From NCBI GenBank assembly GCA_949295465.1, contig CASFKY010000007.1:1-41844 (forward strand): a DNA stretch of 41,844 nt, given 5' to 3'. The notes below the pieces were generated by a model. The model was not told the origin of the DNA and ran no database searches. It was given only the letters and a program-made list of their open reading frames with translations. Positions 15,925 to 23,004 of this stretch are shown here, piece by piece; within the stretch, counting starts at the first letter, position 1; each line of letters starts with the position of its first letter. This stretch comes from an uncultured Oscillospiraceae bacterium. Lineage in GTDB: Bacteria > Bacillota > Clostridia > Oscillospirales > Ruminococcaceae. A program made the translations under genes and the position numbers.

Positions 15925-17064
15925 TCAGCCCCGAGGCACCACCGGCAGGCGGGGGCCCAGCCGGGCCAACAGCTCATTGGTGAGGGTGCCGCATTGCTCG
16001 GCTATTTCTTCGGCGCGTATCTCTTCGCTGCCCTCCCGGCCCAGGAGGGTAACAATGTCTCCGGCCTGCGCTCCGGGCAGTTCGGTCAGGTCCACCAGCA
16101 ATTGGTCCATACAGATCCGCCCCACCATGGGGCAACGCCGGCCGCCCAGCAGTACTTCGCCCCCCTGGCCGGACAGGCAGCGGGGCAGCCCATCCCCGTA
16201 GCCGATGGTCACCGCCGCGATCCTGCGCCGGCTTTGGGGGCGATAGGCCAGCCCGTACCCGGCCCCTTCACCCTCTTCCAGCCAGCGCACCGAGGCCACC
16301 CGGGCCCGCAGGGAGAGCACCGGCCTCAGGTCCAGTTCCCGCAGGGTCCTGTCCGGCTGGCTGTGTACCCCGTACAGGGCAATTCCGGCCCGCGCCAGGG
16401 TACAGGGCTGGGGCGGCAGATTCCAGATACCATAGCTGGCCTGGATATGGGTCTGGCCGGGCGGGCAACCCCGGGCCCGCATCCAGCCGAGAGTATCGTA
16501 AAATCGGTCCAGCTGGAGGCGGGTGAAGGCTCGGTCTTGGGGGGACAGGCTGTCGCAGGCACAGAGATGGGAAAACACCCCCTGGATATGCAGGCCGGGC
16601 AGGGCGTACAGACGGGCAATGGCCTCCCGGTCCTGCCAGGGGACGCCCAGCCGGTGCATGCCGGTGTCCAGAGCCAGATGGACCTTTATCGGGGTTCCCT
16701 GGTCTGCCAGGGCCTTGCCGTGGTCCTCGTCCGCCACCGCCTGGGTCAGGTCCCACCGGGCCAGTTCTCCGGCCAGCCGGGGCGGGGTGTAGCCCAAAAT
16801 GAGGATCTGCCCCTTTACCCCCTGGCTGCGCAGCTGGATGCCCTCCTCCAGGCAGGCTACCGCGAAATCCCGCACGCCCTCCTGCCAAAGCCGCCGGGCT
16901 ACAGCCGCGACCCCGTGGCCGTAGGCGCCGGCCTTGAGCACTGCCATCAGGCGGCAGCCAGGTGCCAGGGCCCTTTGCAGCACTTTCGCGTTGTGGGTCA
17001 GGGCGCAAAGGTCAATCTCCCGCCAGGCTCTCTGGCAGCGGGGGTCCTCTTCATAGGGATACAT
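15925..17064 (-). CDS. Alanine/serine racemase, soluble, in the VanT position
   Basis: A 379-residue fold-type III PLP racemase. PLP is held by Lys44 in AVLKAGAYGHG and the second catalytic base is Tyr270 in GAGYGLAY; MVGRICMDQ (313-321) is also conserved. The Asp usual after the PLP lysine (KADAYGHG) is Gly46 here. It is the last gene of an operon with vanR, vanS, vanG and vanXY homologues, the place held by the serine racemase vanT in known vanG clusters. VanT proteins have an N-terminal membrane acyltransferase-like domain; this one is purely soluble. It would supply D-Ser, or simply D-Ala, to the ligase. AAAGGAG precedes ATG 17064, and the start overlaps the upstream gene by 14 bases. It could also be an ordinary Alr captured in the operon. 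Confidence 0.9.
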   Translation of the reverse strand: MYPYEEDPRCQRAWREIDLCALTHNAKVLQRALAPGCRLMAVLKAGAYGHGVAAVARRLWQEGVRDFAVACLEEGIQLRSQGVKGQILILGYTPPRLAGELARWDLTQAVADEDHGKALADQGTPIKVHLALDTGMHRLGVPWQDREAIARLYALPGLHIQGVFSHLCACDSLSPQDRAFTRLQLDRFYDTLGWMRARGCPPGQTHIQASYGIWNLPPQPCTLARAGIALYGVHSQPDRTLRELDLRPVLSLRARVASVRWLEEGEGAGYGLAYRPQSRRRIAAVTIGYGDGLPRCLSGQGGEVLLGGRRCPMVGRICMDQLLVDLTELPGAQAGDIVTLLGREGSEEIRAEEIAEQCGTLTNELLARLGPRLPVVPRG

Positions 17065-17530
17065 CGGGCACACTCCTTTCCAAAATACAGGGCGGGGGAG
17101 GCAGAACGGTGCTGTGGGGCGGCACATCCCCGCGCACCACCGCTCCGGCCCCGATCCGGGCCCCTTCTCCCACCTGGATGCCGCCCACCAGGACAGCCCC
17201 GGCCCCGATCAGACAGCCGGGGCCGATGACCGGGGCCCGATGGTCCACCTCGCCAATGGTCACGTTCTGGTAAATGCGGCATCCGGGGCCGATCACCGCA
17301 TAGCGGGAGATGTACACCCCGTGCAGCCCGTGGGGCAGCACCGGGATTCCCTGGATGACTGCCCCGGGCCCCACATAGCCTCCGTGGCGGCAGGCCGAGC
17401 GGTTGGCCAGGTAGGTGATCAGGTCCCGCCAAAGCCGGTTTTTGGCCCGGGCACGCAGACGATACAACCGCCAGAACCACCGCAGATCGTCCCCCTTGGA
17501 GCGGTCGGTCCAGATTTCCCGCATGCTCAT
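17051..17530 (-). CDS. Hexapeptide-repeat acyltransferase, serine acetyltransferase-like
   Basis: About 159 residues. A short helical N-terminus (1-55) leads into a left-handed beta-helix of hexapeptide repeats (about 60-145, e.g. VIGPGCLIGAGAVLVGGIQVGEGARIGAGAVV). The layout resembles serine O-acetyltransferases and small sugar acetyltransferases. Compared with CysE, the second histidine region is kept (VDHRAPVI) but the Asp-His of the catalytic dyad reads Pro-His (LPHGLHG), so serine may not be the acceptor. ATG 17530 overlaps the vanXY stop as ATGA and has GGAGG 7 bases upstream. It lies between vanXY-like and racemase genes, where known vanG clusters have no separate acyltransferase but have an acyltransferase-like domain fused to VanT. 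The role is unknown. Confidence 0.85.
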   Translation of the reverse strand: MSMREIWTDRSKGDDLRWFWRLYRLRARAKNRLWRDLITYLANRSACRHGGYVGPGAVIQGIPVLPHGLHGVYISRYAVIGPGCRIYQNVTIGEVDHRAPVIGPGCLIGAGAVLVGGIQVGEGARIGAGAVVRGDVPPHSTVLPPPPCILERSVPDVSL

Positions 17531-18258
17531 GCCCGGCCCTCCTTCCAGATGGTCCACACCTGCCCGCCCCGGTTATCCCCGGAATGCTGCCGGCAAAATC
17601 CGGCCCCGCTTTTTGGCGGCTGGCAGCCTTCGGGCAGATAAAAAATCTCAAAATCATACCGGCGGGCACGAAAGTACAGGGGCCTTTGGCTGTGGTACCG
17701 GCAAAGCATTTCCAGGTATTCCTCCAGCACCAGGCCCCGGTCGGTGAGGATACGGCTGTGGGGAAAGCCCACATACCGAAAATGCCAGGGCTCGTGGGCA
17801 ATGCCGGTGACCTGCTCCTTGCCGGGGGGATAGCGCAGGATGAACCCATAGTCCGGGGCAAGGCGGCGAAACTCTCCGCAGGCGCCGCTCTCCGGGAAAA
17901 AGGGGCAGATGAAATCCAGCTCCTGCCCGGCCAGGCCCAGGTCAATGGCCAGGCCGGTCTCGTGTTCGCTGCACCCCGGCAGGGCAACAAAGCTGCGGGT
18001 ATAGGCCGGGCCCCGCTTGGCCAGGGTGTCCGCCCAGATCTGTTCCTGCTCCTGCCGGCTGCGCCAGCCGGACACCGGCAGGATCTCATCCTGGCCGCCC
18101 GCGGCCCGGATACAGGCCTGCAACAGCCCCGCTGCCCGGGGTTCCAGCAGAATCTCCGGCCGCCGGGGGTCGGGAGGCAGCAGGCGGGGCGGCTGATCTC
18201 CGGCGAGGGGATGGGTAGCGTTCACCAGGGCCAGAGGCCCCGCACAGCCCCCGCTCAT
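17527..18258 (-). CDS. vanXY: D-Ala-D-Ala dipeptidase/carboxypeptidase, VanXY type
   Basis: A 243-residue zinc peptidase of the VanY family. Zinc ligands and base are visible: His99 and Asp106 in SEHETGLAIDLG, Glu156 and His159 in HEPWHF. PVSGWRSRQEQ (61-71) and the opening LVNATHPL complete the family pattern. There is no signal peptide or membrane anchor, as in VanXY enzymes, which act in the cytoplasm on D-Ala-D-Ala and on pentapeptide ending in D-Ala. The whole length, including the C-terminal TIWKEGR, follows the remembered layout of VanXYG from Enterococcus faecalis. Its ATG overlaps the vanG stop by 4 bases with GGAGGAGGAAGG in front. VanY-like cell wall recycling is the alternative; the operon makes VanXY more likely. 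Confidence 0.9.
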   Translation of the reverse strand: MSGGCAGPLALVNATHPLAGDQPPRLLPPDPRRPEILLEPRAAGLLQACIRAAGGQDEILPVSGWRSRQEQEQIWADTLAKRGPAYTRSFVALPGCSEHETGLAIDLGLAGQELDFICPFFPESGACGEFRRLAPDYGFILRYPPGKEQVTGIAHEPWHFRYVGFPHSRILTDRGLVLEEYLEMLCRYHSQRPLYFRARRYDFEIFYLPEGCQPPKSGAGFCRQHSGDNRGGQVWTIWKEGRA

Positions 18259-19289
18259 CCTTCCTCCTCCGTCTCGATCATCCGGGTGATCAGGGTGGTG
18301 AAATCCAGCCCGATCTGCTTCATCATGGTGGGGTAACGGCTGTGGGCGGTAAACCCGGGGATGGTGTTCACCTCATTGAAAAGGATCCTTCCCTCCGGGG
18401 TGAGGAACAGATCCACCCGGGCAAAACCCTTGCAGTCCAGTGCCCGGTATACAGTGCAGGCGGCCTGCTGCACCTGCCGCGCCGTCTGGGGAGAGATGCG
18501 GGCAGGGCAGTGGATGGAGGAGGTCTTGAGGGTGTATTTTTCCTCAAAATCAAAGAACCCGCCGGCCAGCTGGATCTCGTCCACCGCCCCCACTGTCAGC
18601 TGCCGGGTGCCCAGCACCGCGCAGCCCACCTCAAAGCCGGGCACTGCCTCTTCCAGCAGGATCTCCCGGTCGTTCTCAAAGGCCTTCCGGGCGGCGGCCG
18701 GCAGCTGAGAAGGCTCGCTCACCCGGCTGACCCCGAAGGAGGACCCCGCCCGCACCGGCTTGACAAAGAGGGGATAACCCAGCGCCCGGGCGGCCTCGGC
18801 CAGCTCTTGGGCCGAAGCGCCCCGGCCGAATACCTTTCCCCGGGGCACGTCCACCCCCGCGAGGCTGGCCAGCTTGTGGGCCCTGTCCTTGTCCATACAC
18901 AGGGCGCTGGCCAGCAAGCCGCAGCCGATAAGAGGGATACCCGCCAGTTCCAACAGGCCCTGGAGGGTGCCGTCCTCCCCGTTTTTGCCGTGCAAAAGCG
19001 GCAGTGCCGCGTCAAAATCCAGACAGGTCCAATTCTCGTCCAGCAAGATCAGCCGCCGCGCCCCCCGGGACGGGTCCAGCAGGCAGGGCACCGAACCGGG
19101 CTGCCAGCAGTCGGCGGCGATTTCCTGCGGGCCGCCGGGGTAGTACCGCCAGGCCCCCTGGCGGGTGATGCCCACCAGCACCGGCTGGTACCGGCTTTGG
19201 TCCAGGTGGGCCAGCACTGCGGCGGCCGACTGGAGCGACACCCCGTATTCGGTGGAGCAGCCCCCAAAAAAGATCAGAATCTTTTTCAT
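18255..19289 (-). CDS. vanG: D-alanine--D-serine ligase-like, VanG type
   Basis: A 344-residue ATP-grasp ligase. Key segments are FFGGCSTEYGVSLQSA (N-terminus), HGKNGEDGT (100-108), KPVRAGSSFGV (177-187), the omega-loop EKYTLKTSSIHCPA (250-262) and NEVNTIPGFT (305-314, metal ligands). The EKYTLK omega-loop and the overall wording match VanG-type D-Ala-D-Ser ligases as I remember them, rather than housekeeping Ddl. It would make D-Ala-D-Ser for vancomycin-tolerant peptidoglycan precursors. Start: ATG 19289 with GGGAGG 8 bases upstream; the longer frame begins in the previous gene. A terminator hairpin sits directly before this ribosome binding site. D-Ala-D-Ala activity cannot be excluded from sequence. 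Confidence 0.88.
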   Translation of the reverse strand: MKKILIFFGGCSTEYGVSLQSAAAVLAHLDQSRYQPVLVGITRQGAWRYYPGGPQEIAADCWQPGSVPCLLDPSRGARRLILLDENWTCLDFDAALPLLHGKNGEDGTLQGLLELAGIPLIGCGLLASALCMDKDRAHKLASLAGVDVPRGKVFGRGASAQELAEAARALGYPLFVKPVRAGSSFGVSRVSEPSQLPAAARKAFENDREILLEEAVPGFEVGCAVLGTRQLTVGAVDEIQLAGGFFDFEEKYTLKTSSIHCPARISPQTARQVQQAACTVYRALDCKGFARVDLFLTPEGRILFNEVNTIPGFTAHSRYPTMMKQIGLDFTTLITRMIETEEEG

Positions 19290-19314
19290 CCTCAAAACCT
19301 CCCAAAACAAAAAA

Positions 19315-19351
19315 CGCCTTGTTCTGGTACTGAGCATACCAGAACAAGGCG
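19315..19351 (-). terminator. Intrinsic terminator between vanS and vanG
   Basis: A perfect 15-bp stem: CGCCTTGTTCTGGTA (19315-19329) with 19337-19351, loop of 7. On the minus strand it is followed by TTTTTTGTTTT and then by the vanG ribosome binding site. It should end most vanRS transcripts, separating sensor from resistance genes. The loop and stem also contain TGGTATGCT, an extended -10-like element, so vanG could be transcribed from within the hairpin (inference). Confidence 0.85.
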
Positions 19352-19415
19352 AAATGAATTTGATGGGGGCCTTTCGGGCCGATGAAGATTCTCTCAAAAA
19401 ATCCTTGCGATTTTC

Positions 19416-20528
19416 TTACGGGGCCTGGCCGGCCGGCAATTTCACTGTGAAGATCACCTGCTCCTGCCGGCTGTCGGCGGTGATGGTGCCGCCATGGGCC
19501 TCCACGATCTCCTTGGCAATGGCCAGCCCCAGGCCGGCGTTGCCGGTGCGGGTGCCCCGGGAGGGGTCCAGGCGGAAAAACCGCTCGAACATCCGGGAGA
19601 GCTTTTCCGGCGGGATGGTGGCGCCCGCGTTGGTGAAGGTGAGCACTGCCCACTCCTGTTCAAACCTGCCCTGGATGTGCAGCAGCGAATCCGGGTAGGC
19701 GTAGTGGCAGGCGTTGTTCAGCAGATTGTCAAAAACCCGGGCCAGCTTGTCCGGGTCGCACACCACCCGGAAGGGGTCCGGCACTTCCAGCCGGCAATGC
19801 AACTGCTGGCGGCTGAACACCGGCTCGAACTCACTGCACAGCTGTTCCAGCATCCGTTTCAGGTCCACAGACTGCCGCTCCAGTTCCAGATGGGTCAGGC
19901 TGAACCGGGTGATGTCGAAGAACTCGTTGATCAGATCTTCCAGCCGCTCGGCCTTCTCCAGGGCAATGCCGATGTACCGGGCCCGCATGGCAGGGGAGAG
20001 CTCCGGCTCGTCCCGCAAAAGGGTCAGGTAGCCGATCACGCTGGTGAGAGGCGTTTTCAGGTCGTGGGCCAGATACACCACCAGGTCGTTTTTCCGCTGC
20101 TCCGCCTCCCGGGCGGCCTGGGCAGTGCGCAGGGCCTGTTCCCGCACCAGGTTCAGCTGGGTCTCGGCCTGTTCCAGGGCGGCGGGCAGCCGGATGGGCG
20201 TCTCGGTGGGATGGGCCAGCGCCTCCGCCCCTTCCAGCAGCAGTTCCAGCTGACCCACCGGCCTGGCAATGAAGAAATAGCTGATGACCACCCATCCGAT
20301 CAGCACCGTGAACCCGCCCACCAGGAAGATGTTGTCCTTTACCCACTGAAGCAGCCGGTACAGGGGGGTATCCTGCCAGACAAAGCCGGTGCAGATCATC
20401 AGCCCCAGCAGGGCCAGGGCCGCCACGGCGGTGATCCAGGCCGCCAGGGACAGCAGATACATCCCCAGGCGGCGAAGGGAAGCCTGGCGCAGCCGCTCCC
20501 GGCGCAGGTTGTTCTCCTGTTCACTCAA
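19416..20528 (-). CDS. vanS: Sensor histidine kinase, VanS type
   Basis: A 370-residue kinase with two membrane segments (about 24-47 and 66-86) and only a short external loop between them, then a HAMP-like/coiled linker, a HisKA domain with the phospho-acceptor His155 in YLAHDLKTPLTSVIGYL, and an HATPase domain (NLLNNACHYA N-box; GNAGLGLAIAKEIVE G-box). The H-box sequence and small sensor region agree with VanS proteins of vanB/vanC/vanG-like clusters. It would detect a glycopeptide or a cell wall signal and phosphorylate VanR. The start is TTG 20528, overlapping the vanR stop by 8 bases; no nearby ATG keeps the N-terminus. A terminator follows the gene. Confidence 0.9.
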   Translation of the reverse strand: MSEQENNLRRERLRQASLRRLGMYLLSLAAWITAVAALALLGLMICTGFVWQDTPLYRLLQWVKDNIFLVGGFTVLIGWVVISYFFIARPVGQLELLLEGAEALAHPTETPIRLPAALEQAETQLNLVREQALRTAQAAREAEQRKNDLVVYLAHDLKTPLTSVIGYLTLLRDEPELSPAMRARYIGIALEKAERLEDLINEFFDITRFSLTHLELERQSVDLKRMLEQLCSEFEPVFSRQQLHCRLEVPDPFRVVCDPDKLARVFDNLLNNACHYAYPDSLLHIQGRFEQEWAVLTFTNAGATIPPEKLSRMFERFFRLDPSRGTRTGNAGLGLAIAKEIVEAHGGTITADSRQEQVIFTVKLPAGQAP

Positions 20529-21216
20529 TAGTGTAACCCACCCCCCATACTGTTTTGATGAATTTGGGCCTTCGGCTGTTTTCGTGCATTTTTTCCCGCA
20601 GGCGGGCGATATGGCTCATGACAGTATTGTTGCAGTCCAGGTATTTTTCCCCCCACACCGCCTCAAACAGCTCCTCGCTGGACACCACCTTGCCCTGATG
20701 GCCGCACAGATACCACAGGATGGAGAACTCCAGCGGGGTGAGGGCCAGCTCCTCCCCGAACAAGAGGCACTTGTGGGTGGCCTTGGAGATCTGCAACCCC
20801 CGGATGTCGTACTCCGGCTCCGGCTCAGCCGCGGCCCCCGCCGGGTTGTACCGGGTATAGCGCCGCAGTTGGGTCTTGACCCGGGCCACCAGTTCCAGGG
20901 GATTGAAGGGCTTGGTGATGTAGTCGTCGGCCCCCAGAGTCAGGCCGGTGATCTTGTCCATGTCCTCCACCTTGGCCGTGAGCATCAGGATGGGGAAAAG
21001 GTGCTTTTCCCGGATCTTCTGGCACAGGGCAAAGCCGTCCAGGTCCGGCAGCATTACATCCAGAATGGCCAGGTCCAGGTGCTGGTGCTCGGTGCAGGCC
21101 AGGGCGTCCGCCCCACAGCCGAATTTGTGGACGGTATAGCCCTCGTTTTTCAGGTATACCTCCACCAGGTCGGCAATAGCCGCCTCGTCGTCCACGATCA
21201 TGATATCCGCGCTCAT
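20521..21216 (-). CDS. vanR: Response regulator, VanR type (OmpR/PhoB family)
   Basis: A 231-residue regulator with an N-terminal receiver domain (phospho-acceptor Asp53 in LAILDVMLPDLDG; DD at 9-10; conserved Lys in LGADDYITKPF) and a C-terminal winged-helix DNA-binding domain (LALTPLEFSILWYLCGHQG to VWGVGYTIE). The receiver reads very like VanR (VDDEAAIADLVEVYLKNEGY). It should activate the vanG operon and perhaps itself. ATG 21216 has AAGGAAG upstream. It starts 39 bases after the stop of a small membrane protein gene and overlaps vanS. Confidence 0.92.
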   Translation of the reverse strand: MSADIMIVDDEAAIADLVEVYLKNEGYTVHKFGCGADALACTEHQHLDLAILDVMLPDLDGFALCQKIREKHLFPILMLTAKVEDMDKITGLTLGADDYITKPFNPLELVARVKTQLRRYTRYNPAGAAAEPEPEYDIRGLQISKATHKCLLFGEELALTPLEFSILWYLCGHQGKVVSSEELFEAVWGEKYLDCNNTVMSHIARLREKMHENSRRPKFIKTVWGVGYTIE

Positions 21217-21255
21217 ATACTTCCTTCTTTTTTCTTGGTTTTGGGTCTTGCCCTG

Positions 21256-21750
21256 TCAGGCCATCAGCCCCCGCTCCTCCAACAATTGCCGAAAGGGCTT
21301 GTAGCCCACGCAGATACAGGACACCCGGCAAAATATTCCCTTTTCTGTGCGAAGGATCAGGGTGCCGTACCGGGGGGTCCGGCCCACCCGGACAATCCGG
21401 CCAAGAGGCAGAGAGCGTGCCCTGCCCACATAAGGGATGAGGTGCAGGACCCCCTCCTGCAAAATCAGGCGAAACCGCAGGCTTGTCCAGGCGATACACT
21501 CGATCAGCAGGATGCAGCCCACAAGGCTCCCTGCCAATTGCCGGCCCAGCTCTGGGGTGGACATTTGGGAGCAGAGCGGCGCAAAGGCCCCGAACGCAAG
21601 CCCGATTGTGTGCAGGGCAGCCCGATACACGCCGGGCAGGTACAAAACCAGTGTGTTCTTTTCCGCTTTTGGGTACTGACGGCGGCAGAGCAGTTCCCGG
21701 CAAAGGCCCGCCACCGGCACCAAAAGCGCCAGATAAACAAACTGTTCCAA
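21256..21750 (-). CDS. Small membrane protein with PH-like tail, first gene of the Van-like operon
   Basis: A 164-residue protein I do not assign to a named function. Three hydrophobic stretches (about 4-20, 33-60, 72-95) precede a beta-rich C-terminal part of about 65 residues (GRIVRVGRTPRYGTLILRTE) resembling bacterial PH-like membrane modules. The start is TTG 21750 with AAAGGAGG 8 bases upstream. It has its own extended -10 promoter and is followed 39 bases later by vanR, so it probably leads the operon. Known vanG operons start with the small regulator vanU; this protein is not VanU-like. Confidence 0.7.
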   Translation of the reverse strand: MEQFVYLALLVPVAGLCRELLCRRQYPKAEKNTLVLYLPGVYRAALHTIGLAFGAFAPLCSQMSTPELGRQLAGSLVGCILLIECIAWTSLRFRLILQEGVLHLIPYVGRARSLPLGRIVRVGRTPRYGTLILRTEKGIFCRVSCICVGYKPFRQLLEERGLMA

Positions 21751-21788
21751 CGCTGGCTCCTCCTTTCGGCCTCATCCTTTTGAATTCT

Positions 21789-21818
21789 ACTATACCACAG
21801 GCCGCGGCGGGTTGTCAT
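21789..21818 (-). promoter_or_regulatory. Promoter of the Van-like operon
   Basis: On the minus strand ATGACA (21818-21813), an 18-base spacer and TATAGT (21794-21789), with TGG just before the -10 (extended -10). It lies about 40 bases upstream of the TTG start of the first gene. Confidence 0.65.
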
Positions 21819-21911
21819 CTGTCCCGGCTCCGGGCAGAAATTTGGAAAAGAAAATCTCGGCTTTTTGGGCTCTGGCTATTGAATTGAGCGGCCGGTTGTG
21901 ATATGTTCACC

Positions 21912-21955
21912 CTGGTGAGGATGCCGCCGGGCTAGGACCCGGCAGCCCTCTCCAG
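21912..21955 (+). ncRNA. Long hairpin in the vanR-side/fructokinase intergenic region, unassigned
   Basis: CTGGTGAGG at 21912-21920 pairs, with small internal loops, through GCCGGG...CCCGGC to CCTCTCCAG at 21947-21955, giving a stem of about 16-18 pairs with a 6-base loop. It is followed by an A6T5 palindrome. It lies about 75 bases upstream of the fructokinase gene and could be a leader element or a small RNA. No riboswitch core I know fits. Whether it is transcribed is unknown. Confidence 0.35.
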
Positions 21956-22029
21956 AAAAAATTTTTCAAAGGCACCCCGCCCGGCGAGGCGCTTTTGTGT
22001 CTGCTTTTTCAAAACGGAAGGTGAATGTG

Positions 22030-23004
22030 ATGCCAGAAATCGTAACCATCGGAGAAGCCCTCATCGACCTGACCCAGACCGGGGAAAAGCCCGGCCATAT
22101 CCGGCAGTATGCCGCATTTCCCGGGGGCGCGCCCGCCAATGTGGCGGTGGCTGCCGCCCGCCTGGGTGCCAGCACCGCCTTCATCGGCAAGGTGGGCAGG
22201 GACGCCTTTGGCAGTTCCATCCGCCAGGTGCTGAAGGACAACCAAGTGGATGTGAGCGGCCTTCGGCAGAGCGACGAGGCCCTCACCACCCTGGCGGTGG
22301 TGAGCATCGAGGCCGGGGGCGAGCGGGTGTTTTCCTTTTACCGGGCGCCCGGCGCGGACACCTGCCTCACCCCAGAGGAGGCACTGGAGGCGCTGGAACA
22401 CTACCCCCAAAAGCCCCGGTTCCTCCATTTCGGCTCGGTCAGTCTGACCGCTGACCCGGCCCGCAGCGCCACCCTGTGCGCCGCCCGCAAAGCCCGGGAG
22501 GAAGGGCTCCTCATCAGCTATGACCCCAACTACCGGGCCAGCCTCTGGCCGGACCAGGCCACCGCCGTGGAGCGGATGCGGGAGCCGCTGCCCCTGTGCC
22601 ATCTGCTCAAGCTGGCCCAGGAGGAGCTGGAACTGCTGTCCGGCCAGGCCGACCCGGAAGCCGGCAGCCTGGCCCTGGCCGAGGCCTATTCCATTCCCCT
22701 CATTGTGGTCACATTGGGGGGCGAGGGCAGCTTTTATCGGTTTGGCGGCCATTGCGGGCATATTGCTGCCCAAAAGGTAGAAGTGGCAGATACCAACGGG
22801 GCAGGGGATACCTTCCTGGGGGCGCTGCTCTCCCGCCTGGTCCTGTCCGGCGGGCTGGAAGGGCTCACCCCCAAAGAGCTGGAATCTCACCTGAATTTTG
22901 CCAGCCGGGCCGCCGCCCTCACCTGTACCCGGCCGGGGGCCATCCCGGCCATGCCCATGCTGGGGGAGGTGGAGGCGCAGGTTCCCCAGGGAGAACAGTC
23001 ATGA
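22030..23004 (+). CDS. Fructokinase-like PfkB sugar kinase
   Basis: About 324 residues. PfkB signature 1 is visible as FPGGAPANVAVAAARLG (about 32-48) and signature 2 as DTNGAGDTFLGALL (about 254-267). GGAPANVA is typical of fructokinase and KDG kinase rather than ribokinase. It would phosphorylate fructose or a related sugar at the cost of ATP. I choose ATG 22030 with GGAAGGTG upstream; an upstream in-frame ATG at 21997 lacks this. The stop codon overlaps the start of a response regulator gene as ATGA. No sucrose hydrolase or transporter is adjacent. Confidence 0.88.
   Translation: MPEIVTIGEALIDLTQTGEKPGHIRQYAAFPGGAPANVAVAAARLGASTAFIGKVGRDAFGSSIRQVLKDNQVDVSGLRQSDEALTTLAVVSIEAGGERVFSFYRAPGADTCLTPEEALEALEHYPQKPRFLHFGSVSLTADPARSATLCAARKAREEGLLISYDPNYRASLWPDQATAVERMREPLPLCHLLKLAQEELELLSGQADPEAGSLALAEAYSIPLIVVTLGGEGSFYRFGGHCGHIAAQKVEVADTNGAGDTFLGALLSRLVLSGGLEGLTPKELESHLNFASRAAALTCTRPGAIPAMPMLGEVEAQVPQGEQS

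Noticed and set aside
15862-17229. A 455-residue open frame on the plus strand
   Set aside because: Antisense of the racemase gene, with proline, glutamine and glycine-rich content typical of a shadow frame.
18255-19289. Housekeeping D-Ala-D-Ala ligase as the name for the ligase
   Set aside because: The omega-loop EKYTLK, the VanG-like wording and the vanRS/vanXY/racemase company point to the D-Ala-D-Ser group, although only an assay or tree would settle it.
21880-22020. 6S RNA or SRP RNA for the hairpin region
   Set aside because: The stretch is too short for 6S RNA with its central bubble, and the GGAA-type SRP loop is missing.
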